DNA from: Streptomyces sp. GSL17-111
GTDB lineage: Bacteria; Actinomycetota; Actinomycetes; Streptomycetales; Streptomycetaceae
Direction of reading: 5' to 3'
Length of the DNA: 64,000 nucleotides
Assembly (NCBI RefSeq): GCF_037911585.1
Contig: NZ_JBAJNS010000001.1
Coordinates: 4,263,501-4,327,500, forward strand
Made by a program: the position numbers and the translations under genes. Positions 23,360 through 33,476 of the stretch are shown here, one piece after another (positions within the stretch are counted from its first letter, which is position 1; each line of letters starts with the position of its first letter). The notes under the pieces are model-generated. The model made no database searches. It was not told where the DNA came from and saw only the letters and a program-made list of their open reading frames with translations.

Positions 23360-25600
23360 ATGTCGTTTCAGCCCGCCGTGCTCGAAGGCGTCCTCGAGCG
23401 CGTGACCTTCGCCAACGAGGAGACCGGCTACACCGTGGCCCGGGTCGCCCCGCTGCGGCGCAGGGACGCGGGGCACGACGGCGACCTCCTCACGGTCGTC
23501 GGGTCGCTGCTGGGCGCGCAGCCGGGCGAGTCGCTGCGGATGGAGGGCCGCTGGGGCTCGCACCCGCAGTACGGCCGGCAGTTCACCGTGGAGAACTACA
23601 CGACGGTCCTTCCGGCCACCGTGCAGGGCATCCGCCGGTATCTCGGCTCCGGGCTGATCAAGGGCATCGGGCCGCGCATCGCCGAGCGCATCGTCGACCA
23701 CTTCGGCACGGAGACGCTGGAGGTGATCGAGGCCGACGCGGCCCGGCTGATCGAGGTGCCCGGGCTCGGGCCGAAGCGCACCCGCAGGATCGTCGCGGCC
23801 TGGGAGGAGCAGAAGGCCATCAAGGAGGTGATGATCTTCCTTCAGGGGGTCGGCGTCTCCACCTCCATCGCCGTGCGCATCTACAAGAAGTACGGGGACG
23901 GCTCGATCGGCGTCGTGCGGGACCACCCCTACCGGCTCGCCGCCGACGTGTGGGGGATCGGCTTCCTCACCGCCGACCGCATCGCGCAGGCCGTGGGCAT
24001 CCCGCACGACAGCCCGGAGCGGGTGAAGGCGGGGCTGCGGTACGCGCTGTCCCAGTCGGCCGACCAGGGGCACTGCTTCCTGCCCGAGGAGCGGCTCATC
24101 GCGGACGCCGTCAAACTCCTCCAGGTGGACACCGGGCTCGTCATCGCGTGCCTGGACGAGCTGGCGGCCGAGGTGGAGGGCGTCGTCCGGGAGCGGGTGC
24201 CGCACCCGGACGACGACGAGGAGCGGCTGACCGCCGTCTACCTGCCGCCCTTCCACCGCGCGGAGCAGTCACTGGCCGGGCAGCTGCGCCGCCTGCTGCA
24301 CACCCGGGAGGACCGGCTGTCCGCCTTCGCCGACGTGGACTGGGAGAAGGCGCTCGGCTGGCTGGCCCGGCGCACCGGCGCCGACCTCGCCCCCGAGCAG
24401 CGGGACGCCGTGCGCCTGGCCCTCACCCGCAAGGTCGCCGTCCTCACGGGCGGGCCGGGGTGCGGCAAGTCCTTCACGGTCCGCTCGGTGGTGGAGCTCG
24501 CCCGGGCCAAGGGTGCCACGGTGCTGCTCGCCGCCCCCACGGGCCGGGCGGCGAAGCGGCTGGCGGAGCTGACGGGTGCGGAGGCGTCCACCGTGCACCG
24601 GCTGCTGGAGCTCAAGCCCGGCGGTGACGCAGCCTACGACCGCGAGCGGCCTCTGGACGCGGACCTGGTCGTCGTCGACGAGGCGTCCATGCTGGATCTG
24701 CTGCTGGCCAACAAGCTGGTCAAGGCCGTCGCGCCCGGCGCACACCTGCTCCTGGTGGGGGACGTGGACCAGCTGCCCTCCGTCGGCGCGGGGGAGGTGC
24801 TGCGGGACCTGCTGGCCGAGGGCGGGCCCGTCCCGGCCGTTCGGCTGACCCGCATCTTCCGCCAGGCGCAGCAGTCCGGCGTCGTCACCAACGCCCACCG
24901 GATCAACGCGGGAGCGCCGCCGCTCACCCGGGGGCTGCCCGACTTCTTCCTCTTCGCCGAGGAGGACACCGAGGCGGCGGGCTGGCTCACGGTCGACGTC
25001 GCGGCCCGGCGCGTCCCCGCGAAGTTCGGGCTGGACCCCCGCCGGGACGTCCAGGTGCTCGCCCCCATGCACCGGGGGCCCGCCGGGGCCGGGGCGCTGA
25101 ACGGCCTCCTCCAGCAGGAGATCACCCCCGGCCGCCCCTCCGTGCCGGAGAAGCGCTTCGGCGGCCGGGTGTTCCGGGTGGGGGACAAGGTGACGCAGAT
25201 CCGCAACAACTACGACAAGGGCGTGGCGGGCGTCTTCAACGGCACGGTCGGCGTCGTCACCGCGCTGAGCCAGGAGGAGCAGACGCTCACCGTCCGTACG
25301 GACGAGGACGAGGAGGTCGGTTACGACTTCGACGAGCTGGACGAGCTGGCCCACGCCTACGCCGTCACGATCCACCGCTCGCAGGGCAGCGAGTACCCGG
25401 CGGTGGTGATCCCCGTCACCATGGGCGCGTGGATGATGCTCCAGCGCAATCTGCTCTACACGGCCGTCACCAGGGCGAAAAGGCTTGTCGTGCTGGTCGG
25501 CTCCCGTCGGGCGCTCGGTCAGGCGGTGCGCACGGTCTCGGCGGGGCGGCGCCACACGATGCTCGATCATCGATTGCGCGCGATGGGCGCCGAAGCGTAG
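23360..25600 (+). CDS. recD2: RecD2-like ATP-dependent DNA helicase
   Basis: A 746-residue SF1B helicase that moves 5' to 3' on DNA, acting in repair without RecBC. An N-terminal OB region (residues 1-90) is followed by tandem helix-hairpin-helix motifs (IRRYLGSGLIKGIGPRIAERI, VPGLGPKRTRRIV). The motor starts near residue 360 with TGGPGCGKS, then VVVDEASML near 440, and ends with AVTIHRSQGSEYPAVVIP near 670. This layout is the stand-alone RecD2 class, not RecD of RecBCD. The ATG at 23360 fits the conserved N-terminus; its ribosome site is weak. Confidence 0.88.
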   Translation: MSFQPAVLEGVLERVTFANEETGYTVARVAPLRRRDAGHDGDLLTVVGSLLGAQPGESLRMEGRWGSHPQYGRQFTVENYTTVLPATVQGIRRYLGSGLIKGIGPRIAERIVDHFGTETLEVIEADAARLIEVPGLGPKRTRRIVAAWEEQKAIKEVMIFLQGVGVSTSIAVRIYKKYGDGSIGVVRDHPYRLAADVWGIGFLTADRIAQAVGIPHDSPERVKAGLRYALSQSADQGHCFLPEERLIADAVKLLQVDTGLVIACLDELAAEVEGVVRERVPHPDDDEERLTAVYLPPFHRAEQSLAGQLRRLLHTREDRLSAFADVDWEKALGWLARRTGADLAPEQRDAVRLALTRKVAVLTGGPGCGKSFTVRSVVELARAKGATVLLAAPTGRAAKRLAELTGAEASTVHRLLELKPGGDAAYDRERPLDADLVVVDEASMLDLLLANKLVKAVAPGAHLLLVGDVDQLPSVGAGEVLRDLLAEGGPVPAVRLTRIFRQAQQSGVVTNAHRINAGAPPLTRGLPDFFLFAEEDTEAAGWLTVDVAARRVPAKFGLDPRRDVQVLAPMHRGPAGAGALNGLLQQEITPGRPSVPEKRFGGRVFRVGDKVTQIRNNYDKGVAGVFNGTVGVVTALSQEEQTLTVRTDEDEEVGYDFDELDELAHAYAVTIHRSQGSEYPAVVIPVTMGAWMMLQRNLLYTAVTRAKRLVVLVGSRRALGQAVRTVSAGRRHTMLDHRLRAMGAEA

Positions 25601-25722
25601 CGTTCGTGCGGCACTCCGTGCCACTCAGGCGCCCTTCGGCCGACCCCGAGTGCACCGTCCGGCAGTTATTGAGCGACAGTGGACACAGTGGACCGGTCAG
25701 GGCACTCCGGTTCCACCTCTGA

Positions 25723-25743
25723 GTCCCGAACGATCTTCGGGAC
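25723..25743. promoter_or_regulatory. Perfect dyad upstream of citA
   Basis: GTCCCGAA (25723-25730) and TTCGGGAC (25736-25743) are exact inverted copies with a 5-bp spacer, 36 bp before the citA start. It could be an operator or a short hairpin in the leader. I cannot name the regulator. Confidence 0.5.
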
Positions 25744-25779
25744 GATTCAACAAGAGGCACGACGTCGGTGAGGGATGAC

Positions 25780-27084
<1,305 letters not shown>

Positions 27085-27100
27085 ACACCCCCGAACGGCC

Positions 27101-27140
27101 CACGACGGCCCCGGCTCCTTCCCGGAGCCGGGGCCGTCGT
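27101..27140 (+). terminator. citA terminator
   Basis: ACGACGGCCCCGGCTCC (27102-27118) pairs perfectly with GGAGCCGGGGCCGTCGT (27124-27140) around a 5-nt loop, 17 bp after the citA stop. There is no T-run, as often in high-GC actinobacteria. Confidence 0.8.
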
Positions 27141-27144
27141 CGTG

Positions 27145-27162
27145 CTGTGATCCACATCACAG
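27145..27162. promoter_or_regulatory. Crp-type binding site (TGTGA-N6-TCACA)
   Basis: CTGTGATCCACATCACAG is a perfect palindrome with 7-bp arms. It matches the classic cAMP-receptor-protein consensus shared by E. coli CRP, mycobacterial Crp and corynebacterial GlxR. It lies just past the citA terminator and ahead of a candidate small RNA, so it more likely controls that RNA than citA. Confidence 0.65.
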
Positions 27163-27183
27163 CAACGGGGTTACAACCCTTCG

Positions 27184-27395
27184 GGGGTCCCCCGGGTCGA
27201 ACCGGGTGACTGCGACACCCGGCGGAGTTGCGGTCACGGGCTGACGTGTCCGGGAGCTTTGAGCGGCCCTCCGGTCCACGCGCAGCCCGCAAGTACGCCC
27301 GGTCCGATCCCGTGGGGGGAATCGGAACCGGGAGGAGGGAACGCCCCGATCGCGAGCCCGTGGGGGGACTCGCGAGGGGGCGTTCTCCTTTTTCT
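27184..27395 (+). ncRNA. Candidate small RNA with two identical-loop hairpins, 3' of citA
   Basis: There is no gene in the 365 bp between citA and copZ. Hairpin 1 (27299-27331) and hairpin 2 (27337-27388) have different stems but the same 12-nt loop, CCCGTGGGGGGA (27309-27320 and 27357-27368). Hairpin 2 is followed by a T-run at 27389-27393 on the + strand. With a Crp-type site and TTACAA upstream, a + strand RNA of about 200 nt is the simplest reading; its 5' end is uncertain. Read on the other strand, each loop holds six cytosines, the hallmark of the actinobacterial 6C RNA, but that strand shows no T-run after the hairpins. Confidence 0.55.
27337..27394 (+). terminator. Intrinsic terminator of the candidate small RNA
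   Basis: GGGAACGCCCC (27337-27347) pairs with GGGGCGTTCTC (27377-27387, one G-T pair) and CGCGAG with CTCGCG inside it; CCTTTTT follows. The T-run shows that it stops rightward transcripts, while the nearest gene on the right (copZ) runs leftward. Confidence 0.7.
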
Positions 27396-27449
27396 CCGCC
27401 CTTCGGCCGTCGGCCTTCCGTCGGCCTTCCGTCGGTCTTCCGGCTGTCT

Positions 27450-27668
27450 TCAGCTCCGGCCGACGAGCTCGTAGCCCGCCTCGTCCACCGCTGCCCGGAC
27501 GGCCGCGTCGTCGGGCTCGGCGGCGGCCGTGACGGTGACCAGGCCGGTGGACGCGACCGCCTTCACCTCCGTCACGCCGTGCAGGGCCGACACCTCGTCG
27601 GTGACGGCCTTCTCGCAGTGCCCGCAGGTCATCCCGCTGACCCGGTACGTGATCGTGGTCCCGCTCAT
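27450..27668 (-). CDS. CopZ-like copper chaperone (HMA domain)
   Basis: A 72-residue protein that is one heavy-metal-associated domain: the metal loop GMTCGHCEKAV carries both cysteines, and the last third (DDAAVRAAVDEAGYELVG) is family-typical. It binds Cu(I) in the cytoplasm and passes it to a P-type ATPase or repressor, though no copper ATPase gene is in this window. ATG 27668 has GGAGG 4 nt upstream. It lies 79 bp after a small HTH gene in the same direction, so the two may be co-transcribed. Confidence 0.85.
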   Translation of the reverse strand: MSGTTITYRVSGMTCGHCEKAVTDEVSALHGVTEVKAVASTGLVTVTAAAEPDDAAVRAAVDEAGYELVGRS

Positions 27669-27747
27669 GGAGTCCTCCAGCTGTCGCAGTGACGTCGTGC
27701 GGCTTCATCCTATACCCCCCGCCCGTATCCATTCCGGGCCGGCCGGA

Positions 27748-27945
27748 CTACCCCCGGCGGCCTCCGGCCCCCGGCCTTCGGGTGACCCAGTCGCGGATGG
27801 TGTCCGCGTACCAGAACGGTCGGCCGCCCTCCACGACGTCGGGCGTCGGCAGCAGCCCGTGCTTGCGGTACGACCGGACGGTGTCGGGCTGCACCCGGAT
27901 GTGCGCGGCGATCTCCTTGTACGACCACAGACGACGGTCGGCCAT
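27748..27945 (-). CDS. Small MerR/AlpA-like helix-turn-helix protein
   Basis: A 65-residue protein made almost entirely of a winged helix-turn-helix: WSYKEIAAHIRVQPDTVRSYRKHGLLPTPD, then FWYADTIRDWVTRRPG. The pattern is that of excisionase/AlpA or the N-terminal part of MerR, with no effector domain. ATG 27945 has GGAGG 9 nt upstream. It could act on its own promoter and on copZ, or be a nucleoid-type small regulator. No integrase is near, so a prophage excisionase is unlikely. Confidence 0.75.
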   Translation of the reverse strand: MADRRLWSYKEIAAHIRVQPDTVRSYRKHGLLPTPDVVEGGRPFWYADTIRDWVTRRPGAGGRRG

Positions 27946-28155
27946 GTCTCGGGACCTCCACAGGTGTGACGGCTGATGCGCTTCACCCTGTGCGGAAGGC
28001 GCGACGCACCGTGACCACGACACCGTCCTGTGCGCTGTTCGTGACCGCCCACCCGCGTAACGGTGACACCCGTGACGAACTGCTCGCCGCACAGCGCGAC
28101 CGTCCGTCACCCGTACGGATGCCCTCCGCGCCCGACGGGTTTGCGCCGCGCCCGC

Positions 28156-28542
28156 TCAGGGGCGCTGCGCGGCCGTGTCCCCCGCCGTGCCCGGGCCGTC
28201 GAGGAAGCGGAGCAGTACCGCTGCCTCCGCGCGTAGCCGCGCCGCGCGCTCGGCGTGCGCGGGCGCGGTCAGCCGCGCCGCTGCCGCCAGCCGCTCACCG
28301 GCCTCGGCCCGGACGATCTCCACCACACCGCGCTCGCTCAGCGCGTGCCGCACCGCCTCGGTGGAGCCGACCCCCACGGGCGTGTCCTCAAGGGCCGCGG
28401 CGTACGGTCCGGCGTCGTCCATGGGCACCGCCTCGGCGTTGTCCAGGGCCGCGAGCGTCGTCCGCAGGGCGCTCACCGCCGCCCGGTCACGGGCGCGTAT
28501 GGCTTCCGGCAGTGCTTCACGCATACGAAGACGCACAGACAT
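28156..28542 (-). CDS. GatB/YqeY-domain protein
   Basis: A 128-residue helical protein with the YqeY layout: an N-terminal RLRMREALPEAIRARDRAAVSALRTTLAALDNAEAV and a C-terminal helical bundle ending RAEAAVLLRFLDG. YqeY proteins share the tail domain of the GatB amidotransferase subunit; their cellular role is unsettled. The start at ATG 28542 matches the family N-terminus although the ribosome site is weak. It is divergent from the FUSC gene across 114 bp. Confidence 0.75.
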   Translation of the reverse strand: MSVRLRMREALPEAIRARDRAAVSALRTTLAALDNAEAVPMDDAGPYAAALEDTPVGVGSTEAVRHALSERGVVEIVRAEAGERLAAAARLTAPAHAERAARLRAEAAVLLRFLDGPGTAGDTAAQRP

Positions 28543-28656
28543 GCCCGTGACTCTAGAACCGGCGCCTCCGGGCCCACCACGCGATATCCGCGCCGCGCCC
28601 GGCGGGGTGGTGGCGGGCCGACCGGTGCACCCGGGCCCCGGCGGGCGGGGCGCCGT

Positions 28657-30750
28657 ATGCTCGTGATCATGGGTGGAAGGGCCACGGCCCGGTGGGCGGC
28701 AGCCCTGAGGATCACCGCGCGCTCCGGGCTGCGGGTCGAGCGGGCGGCGCTCACGCCGCTGCTCGCGCTGCGCGGGACGTGCGGGGTCGCCGTGATCCTG
28801 GCCCTCACGCTCTGGCTGGGTTCGCCCGCACTGGCGGTCTCCTCGGCCTTCGGCGCGTTCGCCTCCGGTATCGCCACCTTCCAACGCAGCTGGCGTCCGC
28901 GCCCCGAGCTGGCACTCGCCGCCGCGGCCGGGCTGTCGGTGAGCGCCTTCCTCGGCTACGTCCTGGCCGGCACGCCCTGGGCGTTCGCGCTGATGCTGGG
29001 GCTGTGGTCCTTCGGGGCGGGCATGACGTGGGCGGCCGGGGCGGTCTCGGGCGTCGTCAGCGCGTTCACCGTGGCGATGATGCTCGTCGTCGTGACGCTG
29101 CCCGCGAGCGTGCCGGAGGCGGCCCAGCACGCCGCGATCATCGCGCTCGGGGGCGTCGTGCAGGCCGCGCTGATCGTCGCCTTCCCGATCCGCCGCTGGG
29201 GCGAGCGCCGGGAGGCCCTGGCCGACGCCCTCGTCTCCGTCGCCGTCTACGCCCGCCGGCTGCGCGAGGACCCCACGGCGCCCTTCGAGCCGGAGGCCCT
29301 GATGCAGGCCCGCCGGGCGGCGGCCGTCACGCCCCGGCAGGCCCGGCACCGCCCGCGCCAGTTGCAGGGCTACCGGCTGCTCGCCGACCGGTTCCGGCCC
29401 GTCCTGGCCTCGCTGGCCGACCCGGTGGTCGGCGGCGCCCCCGAGGGGCCGCCCCGCGAACGCGTCCGCGACCTGCTGGACGCCGCCGCGACGGTCCTGG
29501 ACGCGGTGGCCCGCTCGATCCGCCGCGTGGAGCCGGTGCGCCTGCCCGGCGAGGCCCTCGACGTGCTGCGGGTGCCGGCGGACGGCCCGGTGCTGCCGCC
29601 CGGCCCGGCCCGCAAGGCGGCGCTGCGGCTCATCGCCCTGAGCGAGGAGCTGGTGGAGGCCGCGCAGGAGCCGGTCGAGGTGACCGGCCCCGGCCATCGC
29701 CCCTACCTGCGGCGCCCCGGCGTGCCCGGCCAGCTCCCGGTCCTCCTGCGGGCGCTGCGCCGCGAGCTGCGCGCGTCCTCACCGGTGTTCCGGCACGCCG
29801 TGCGCCTGACGGCCGTGGTCCCGGTCGGGTACGCGGTCGGCGAGGTGCTGCCCAGCCGGCACGGCTACTGGGTCGGGCTGACCGTCGTGATGATCCTGCG
29901 CCCGGACTTCTCCGGCACGGTGGCGCGCGGCGCGGCCCGGCTGGTGGGCACCGTCACGGGTGTGGCGATCGCCGGGGCCGTCATCGCGGCCACCGGCCCG
30001 GGGACGAACCTGGCCGCGGCCTACGCCGTCGGCAGCGTCTTCCTGCTCTACACGCTCATGCGCACCGGGTACATGGTGATCTCCCTGTGCATCGGTGCCT
30101 ACGTCGTCTTCCTGCTCGGGGTGGCGGGTGAGGGCTGGGCGCAGACCGTGCCGGAACGCATCGTGCTCACGCTGCTCGGCGGCGTGCTGGCACTGCTGTC
30201 CTACGTGGTCTTCCCCGCCTGGGAGACGCCCCGGCTGCGCGAGCGCCTCGCGGACTGGCTGACGGCCGTCACCGGCTACGCGGCGGCGGTGCAGGAGGGC
30301 TTCGGGCGGCCCGGACGGCGTGGGCGCCAGGTGCGGGAGGCCCTGCTGGACACCCGGGCCGCCCTGCTGGAGTGGGACCAGGCGGTCGCGCGGGCCGACA
30401 GCGAACCCGTACGCCACCGCGGCCTGCCCCGGCGCCGGGCGGCCGACGCGCAGCAGGCCCTGACGACGGTGGGACGTTCGGCGATGCTGGCGGAGGCGCA
30501 CCTTCCGCCGCCACAGGCCGCGCCGGACCCCGGGGCCGCCGCGTTCGCCCGCGCGTTGCGGGACGCGGCGGAGCGGGCCGACGCGGCGCTCAGGGCGGGC
30601 GCGGCCACGGACTGGACGCCGGTGCGGGAGGCGCTCGCCGCGTGGCAGCGCCACCCCGTCCATCCCGACGGTGTCGCCCTGCGCGCGGCCGAGTTGACGG
30701 TGGAGGCGCTGGAGGAGCTGGCCGACGCCGTGCGTCCGGGCCGGCGGTGA
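28657..30750 (+). CDS. FUSC-family membrane protein (aromatic acid exporter type)
   Basis: About 697 residues. Two hydrophobic blocks of 4-6 helices (residues about 30-165 and 385-510) flank a basic, Arg/Ala-rich cytoplasmic segment, the duplicated architecture of the FUSC/AaeB family. The second block contains RHGYWVGLTVVMILRPDFSGTVARGAARLVGT, the FUSC signature. A helical C-terminal tail of about 180 residues follows. Family members export aromatic acids or other small anions; substrate unknown here. ATG 28657 follows a G-rich run; ATG 28669 is the alternative. Confidence 0.8.
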   Translation: MLVIMGGRATARWAAALRITARSGLRVERAALTPLLALRGTCGVAVILALTLWLGSPALAVSSAFGAFASGIATFQRSWRPRPELALAAAAGLSVSAFLGYVLAGTPWAFALMLGLWSFGAGMTWAAGAVSGVVSAFTVAMMLVVVTLPASVPEAAQHAAIIALGGVVQAALIVAFPIRRWGERREALADALVSVAVYARRLREDPTAPFEPEALMQARRAAAVTPRQARHRPRQLQGYRLLADRFRPVLASLADPVVGGAPEGPPRERVRDLLDAAATVLDAVARSIRRVEPVRLPGEALDVLRVPADGPVLPPGPARKAALRLIALSEELVEAAQEPVEVTGPGHRPYLRRPGVPGQLPVLLRALRRELRASSPVFRHAVRLTAVVPVGYAVGEVLPSRHGYWVGLTVVMILRPDFSGTVARGAARLVGTVTGVAIAGAVIAATGPGTNLAAAYAVGSVFLLYTLMRTGYMVISLCIGAYVVFLLGVAGEGWAQTVPERIVLTLLGGVLALLSYVVFPAWETPRLRERLADWLTAVTGYAAAVQEGFGRPGRRGRQVREALLDTRAALLEWDQAVARADSEPVRHRGLPRRRAADAQQALTTVGRSAMLAEAHLPPPQAAPDPGAAAFARALRDAAERADAALRAGAATDWTPVREALAAWQRHPVHPDGVALRAAELTVEALEELADAVRPGRR

Positions 30751-30799
30751 CCGGCGTCGCAGCGAGGGGCCCGCGCGGGGCCCTATCCTGGGCCGCCCT

Positions 30800-32110
30800 A
30801 TGGACCGCATCCGGAAACGACGCCTCGTCCGTACCGGCCTGCTGCTGAGCCCGCTCCTCGCGCTGGTCGCCGTCCTCGTGCTCGCCCGCCCGGGCGGTGA
30901 CGACGCGGGGGAGGACCGGGCGCGCGACGCCTGCGCGCCGCTCACCGTCACCGGCTGGCGCCCCGACGCTGGGATGACCGGTGAGTTCGCCCGGTACGGC
31001 AACGACAACACGCGGACCGACGACTGGACCGGCGGCGACGGCAGCCGCTCGGTGCGGCTGCCCGACGGACGCACGCTGTGGCTCTCCGCCGACACCTTCC
31101 TCGACCGGGTGCACGCCGAGACCGCGCTGGGCGGCCCGTCCCGCGACCCGTCGCCGGTGTGGGTGCGCAACGCGGGCGTCGTGATGGCGCCGGACGGCCG
31201 CCTGGAGCGGACGCTGCTGGGGCCCGGCCCCGGCGCCCTCTTCCCCGGCCTGGCCGCCGCGGACGGCCGTGAGGTGTGGCGCTGGCCCGCGCAGGGCGTC
31301 GTCGAGCCGCGTCGCCCCGGCTCGACGGAGCGGGTGGTGCGGGTGCTGCTGTGGCAGCGCGAGGAGGGCAGCGACCCGTGGTTCTTCGGCGTTCCGCGCG
31401 CGACCGAGGTGGCGACCCTCAGCCTGCCGGACCTGGCGGTCGAGTCCGTCGAGCCGATCGACGTCCCGGCGGCGACGGACCCGGCGCGGCGCGTGCTGTA
31501 CGGGACGTCCGCGGTGCGGGAGGACGGCTGGACGTACGTCTTCGGCGCGGACGAGCGCACCGCGCAGGGCCGCTCGTCCCGGGCCCACGTGGCGCGGGTG
31601 CCCGACGGCTCGCTGGCCGACCGCACCGCCTGGCGGTACTGGGACGGCCGGGACTGGAACGCCGATCCCGGCGCGGCGGCGCCCCTGCCCGTCGGCGCGG
31701 CGCCGGGCGACGACCCCGGGCGCGGCGCGAGCAACACCTACACCGTCACCCGGCGCGGCGGCACCTGGTTGCTGCTCACCACGGACGCGGGCGGTCCGGA
31801 CGGCCGGGGCATGACGACCGTGACGTCGTACTGGGCCTGCTCAGCGCAGGGGCCCTGGCACGGCCCGTCGGACGCCCTGACGCCGCCGCTGCCGGACGGC
31901 GGGCGGGAGGCCGGGGCGGTGGTGTACAACCCGCAGGCCCACCCGGCGTTCAGCGGCGGCGGGCCGCGCGGCGGCCGGGCGCTGCCCGCCGGGGCGGACC
32001 TGCTGCTCAGCTACGACGTCAACGTGACGCAGTCGACCGCGGCCGTCCAGCGCGACGTGGAGCTGTACCGGCCGCGGTTCGTGCGGCTGGAGCTCAGCGC
32101 TTCCCGCTGA
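30800..32110 (+). CDS. Membrane-anchored or secreted beta-propeller-like protein (DUF5005/DUF4185 type)
   Basis: A 436-residue protein. Residues 12-30 are one hydrophobic helix after a basic N-terminus, either an uncleaved anchor or a signal peptide. The exported part has the recurrent pattern of DUF5005/DUF4185 proteins: NDNTRTDDWTGGDGSRSVRLP then LWLSADTFLD, VRNAGVVM, and repeated W/Y blades up to DLLLSYDVNV. Relatives are thought to have a five-bladed glycosidase-like fold, but no activity is established and catalytic residues cannot be named. Its last 17 bp overlap the end of nhaA on the other strand. Confidence 0.65.
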   Translation: MDRIRKRRLVRTGLLLSPLLALVAVLVLARPGGDDAGEDRARDACAPLTVTGWRPDAGMTGEFARYGNDNTRTDDWTGGDGSRSVRLPDGRTLWLSADTFLDRVHAETALGGPSRDPSPVWVRNAGVVMAPDGRLERTLLGPGPGALFPGLAAADGREVWRWPAQGVVEPRRPGSTERVVRVLLWQREEGSDPWFFGVPRATEVATLSLPDLAVESVEPIDVPAATDPARRVLYGTSAVREDGWTYVFGADERTAQGRSSRAHVARVPDGSLADRTAWRYWDGRDWNADPGAAAPLPVGAAPGDDPGRGASNTYTVTRRGGTWLLLTTDAGGPDGRGMTTVTSYWACSAQGPWHGPSDALTPPLPDGGREAGAVVYNPQAHPAFSGGGPRGGRALPAGADLLLSYDVNVTQSTAAVQRDVELYRPRFVRLELSASR

Positions 32111-33476
32111 CACCCCCGTCGTCCTCCGGGCCGGCGGAACCCTCGCGCGCGGCGGCCTCGCGGGCGGCCCGGGCGGCGAGCTCGGCCTCCTCACGCTGGT
32201 CGATGTCCGGGATCCCGTCGCCGTCCTCGTCGCGGTTCTCCTCCTCCCAGATCCGGCGGTAGTGCTTGTCGCGGATCTTCAGCAGGACGGCGGCGACGAT
32301 CGCCGAGAGGAAGGAGGCGATCAGCACGGCGGCCTTGACGTGCTCCGTGGTCTCGGCGTCGTCGAACGCCAGCTCGGTCACGAGCAGCGAGACGGTGAAG
32401 CCGATGCCGGCCAGCATCGAGATGCCCGCCACGTCCGACCACGACAGGTCGTCGCTGAGTTCGGCCTTGGTGAAGCGGGCGGCGAGATAGGTACCGCCGG
32501 TGATGCCGATGATCTTGCCGAGGAACAGGCCGAGCACCACGCCCACGGCCTCCGGCTCACCGGCCGCCTCGCCCAGGTCGCCCAGCGAGACGCTGACGCC
32601 CGCCGCGAAGACGGCGAAGACGGGCACGGCGAACCCGGCCGAGATGGGACGCACCTGGTGCTCGATGTGCTCCGCCGGGGAGTCCTTCTCGCCCGGCCGC
32701 GTCTTGACGCGCAGCAGCATGCCCATCGCCACACCGGCGATCGTCGCGTGGATGCCGCTGCCGTGCATCAGGCCCCAGATCACCAGGGCGAGCGGCACGT
32801 AGATGTACCAGCCGCGCACGTTGAGCTTCTGGTGCAGCGCCCAGAACACGGCCAACCCGACGATGGCGCCCGCCAGGGCCCACAGGTTGAGCTTGGAGGT
32901 GTAGAAGAGGGCGATGACCATGATCGCGCCGAGGTCGTCCACGATCGCGAGCGTCAGCAGGAAGGCCCGGATGCCCGAGGGCAGGTTGGTCCCGATCACC
33001 GCCAGCACGCCGAGGGCGAAGGCGATGTCGGTGGCCATGGGCACGGCCCAGCCGTTCATGTCGCCACCGGTACCGGCGTTCGCGGCGACGTAGAACAGGG
33101 CGGGCACCACCATGCCGCAGACCGCGGCCACCACCGGCAGCGCGGCGGCGGCCGGGTTGCGCAGCTCGCCGACGACCAGCTCGCGCTTCAGCTCGATACC
33201 GGCGACGAAGAAGAAGATGGTCAGCAGGCCGTCCGAGGCCCAGTGCGCCACGGACAGGTCCAGGTCGAGAGCCGCGATGCCGAAGTGGGCGTCGCTGACG
33301 CGCTCGTAGAAGTCGCTGAGCGGGGTGTTCGCGAGGACCAGCGCCACGATCGCGGCACCCAGCAGCATCAGGCCGCCGACCGTCTCCGTCCGCAGCGCGT
33401 CGGCGAGCAGCCGTCGTTCCTTGAGCCCTGGTCGGGCGAACAGGCGGCGGTTCGGTGTCTGCTGCGTGGACGTCAT
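32094..33476 (-). CDS. nhaA: Na+/H+ antiporter NhaA
   Basis: A 460-residue antiporter with about 12 membrane helices, exporting Na+ in exchange for protons. Key blocks are FFFVAGIELKRELVVGELRNP, ATDIAFALGVLAVIG, and LAIVDDLGAIMVIALFYT, whose two Asp are the transport pair. A charged C-terminal tail of about 45 residues (EEENRDEDGDGIPDIDQREE) is longer than in E. coli NhaA. ATG 33476 has GGAGG 7 nt upstream. Between it and the divergent regulator gene lie 293 bp in which I see no gene. Confidence 0.9.
   Translation of the reverse strand: MTSTQQTPNRRLFARPGLKERRLLADALRTETVGGLMLLGAAIVALVLANTPLSDFYERVSDAHFGIAALDLDLSVAHWASDGLLTIFFFVAGIELKRELVVGELRNPAAAALPVVAAVCGMVVPALFYVAANAGTGGDMNGWAVPMATDIAFALGVLAVIGTNLPSGIRAFLLTLAIVDDLGAIMVIALFYTSKLNLWALAGAIVGLAVFWALHQKLNVRGWYIYVPLALVIWGLMHGSGIHATIAGVAMGMLLRVKTRPGEKDSPAEHIEHQVRPISAGFAVPVFAVFAAGVSVSLGDLGEAAGEPEAVGVVLGLFLGKIIGITGGTYLAARFTKAELSDDLSWSDVAGISMLAGIGFTVSLLVTELAFDDAETTEHVKAAVLIASFLSAIVAAVLLKIRDKHYRRIWEEENRDEDGDGIPDIDQREEAELAARAAREAAAREGSAGPEDDGGVSGKR

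Noticed and set aside
27160..27300. A tRNA or c-di-AMP (ydaO-type) riboswitch after citA
   Set aside because: GGGTCGAACCGGG resembles a T-arm but no acceptor or anticodon stem can be formed; the riboswitch's conserved GGGGGACCCA-type core is absent.
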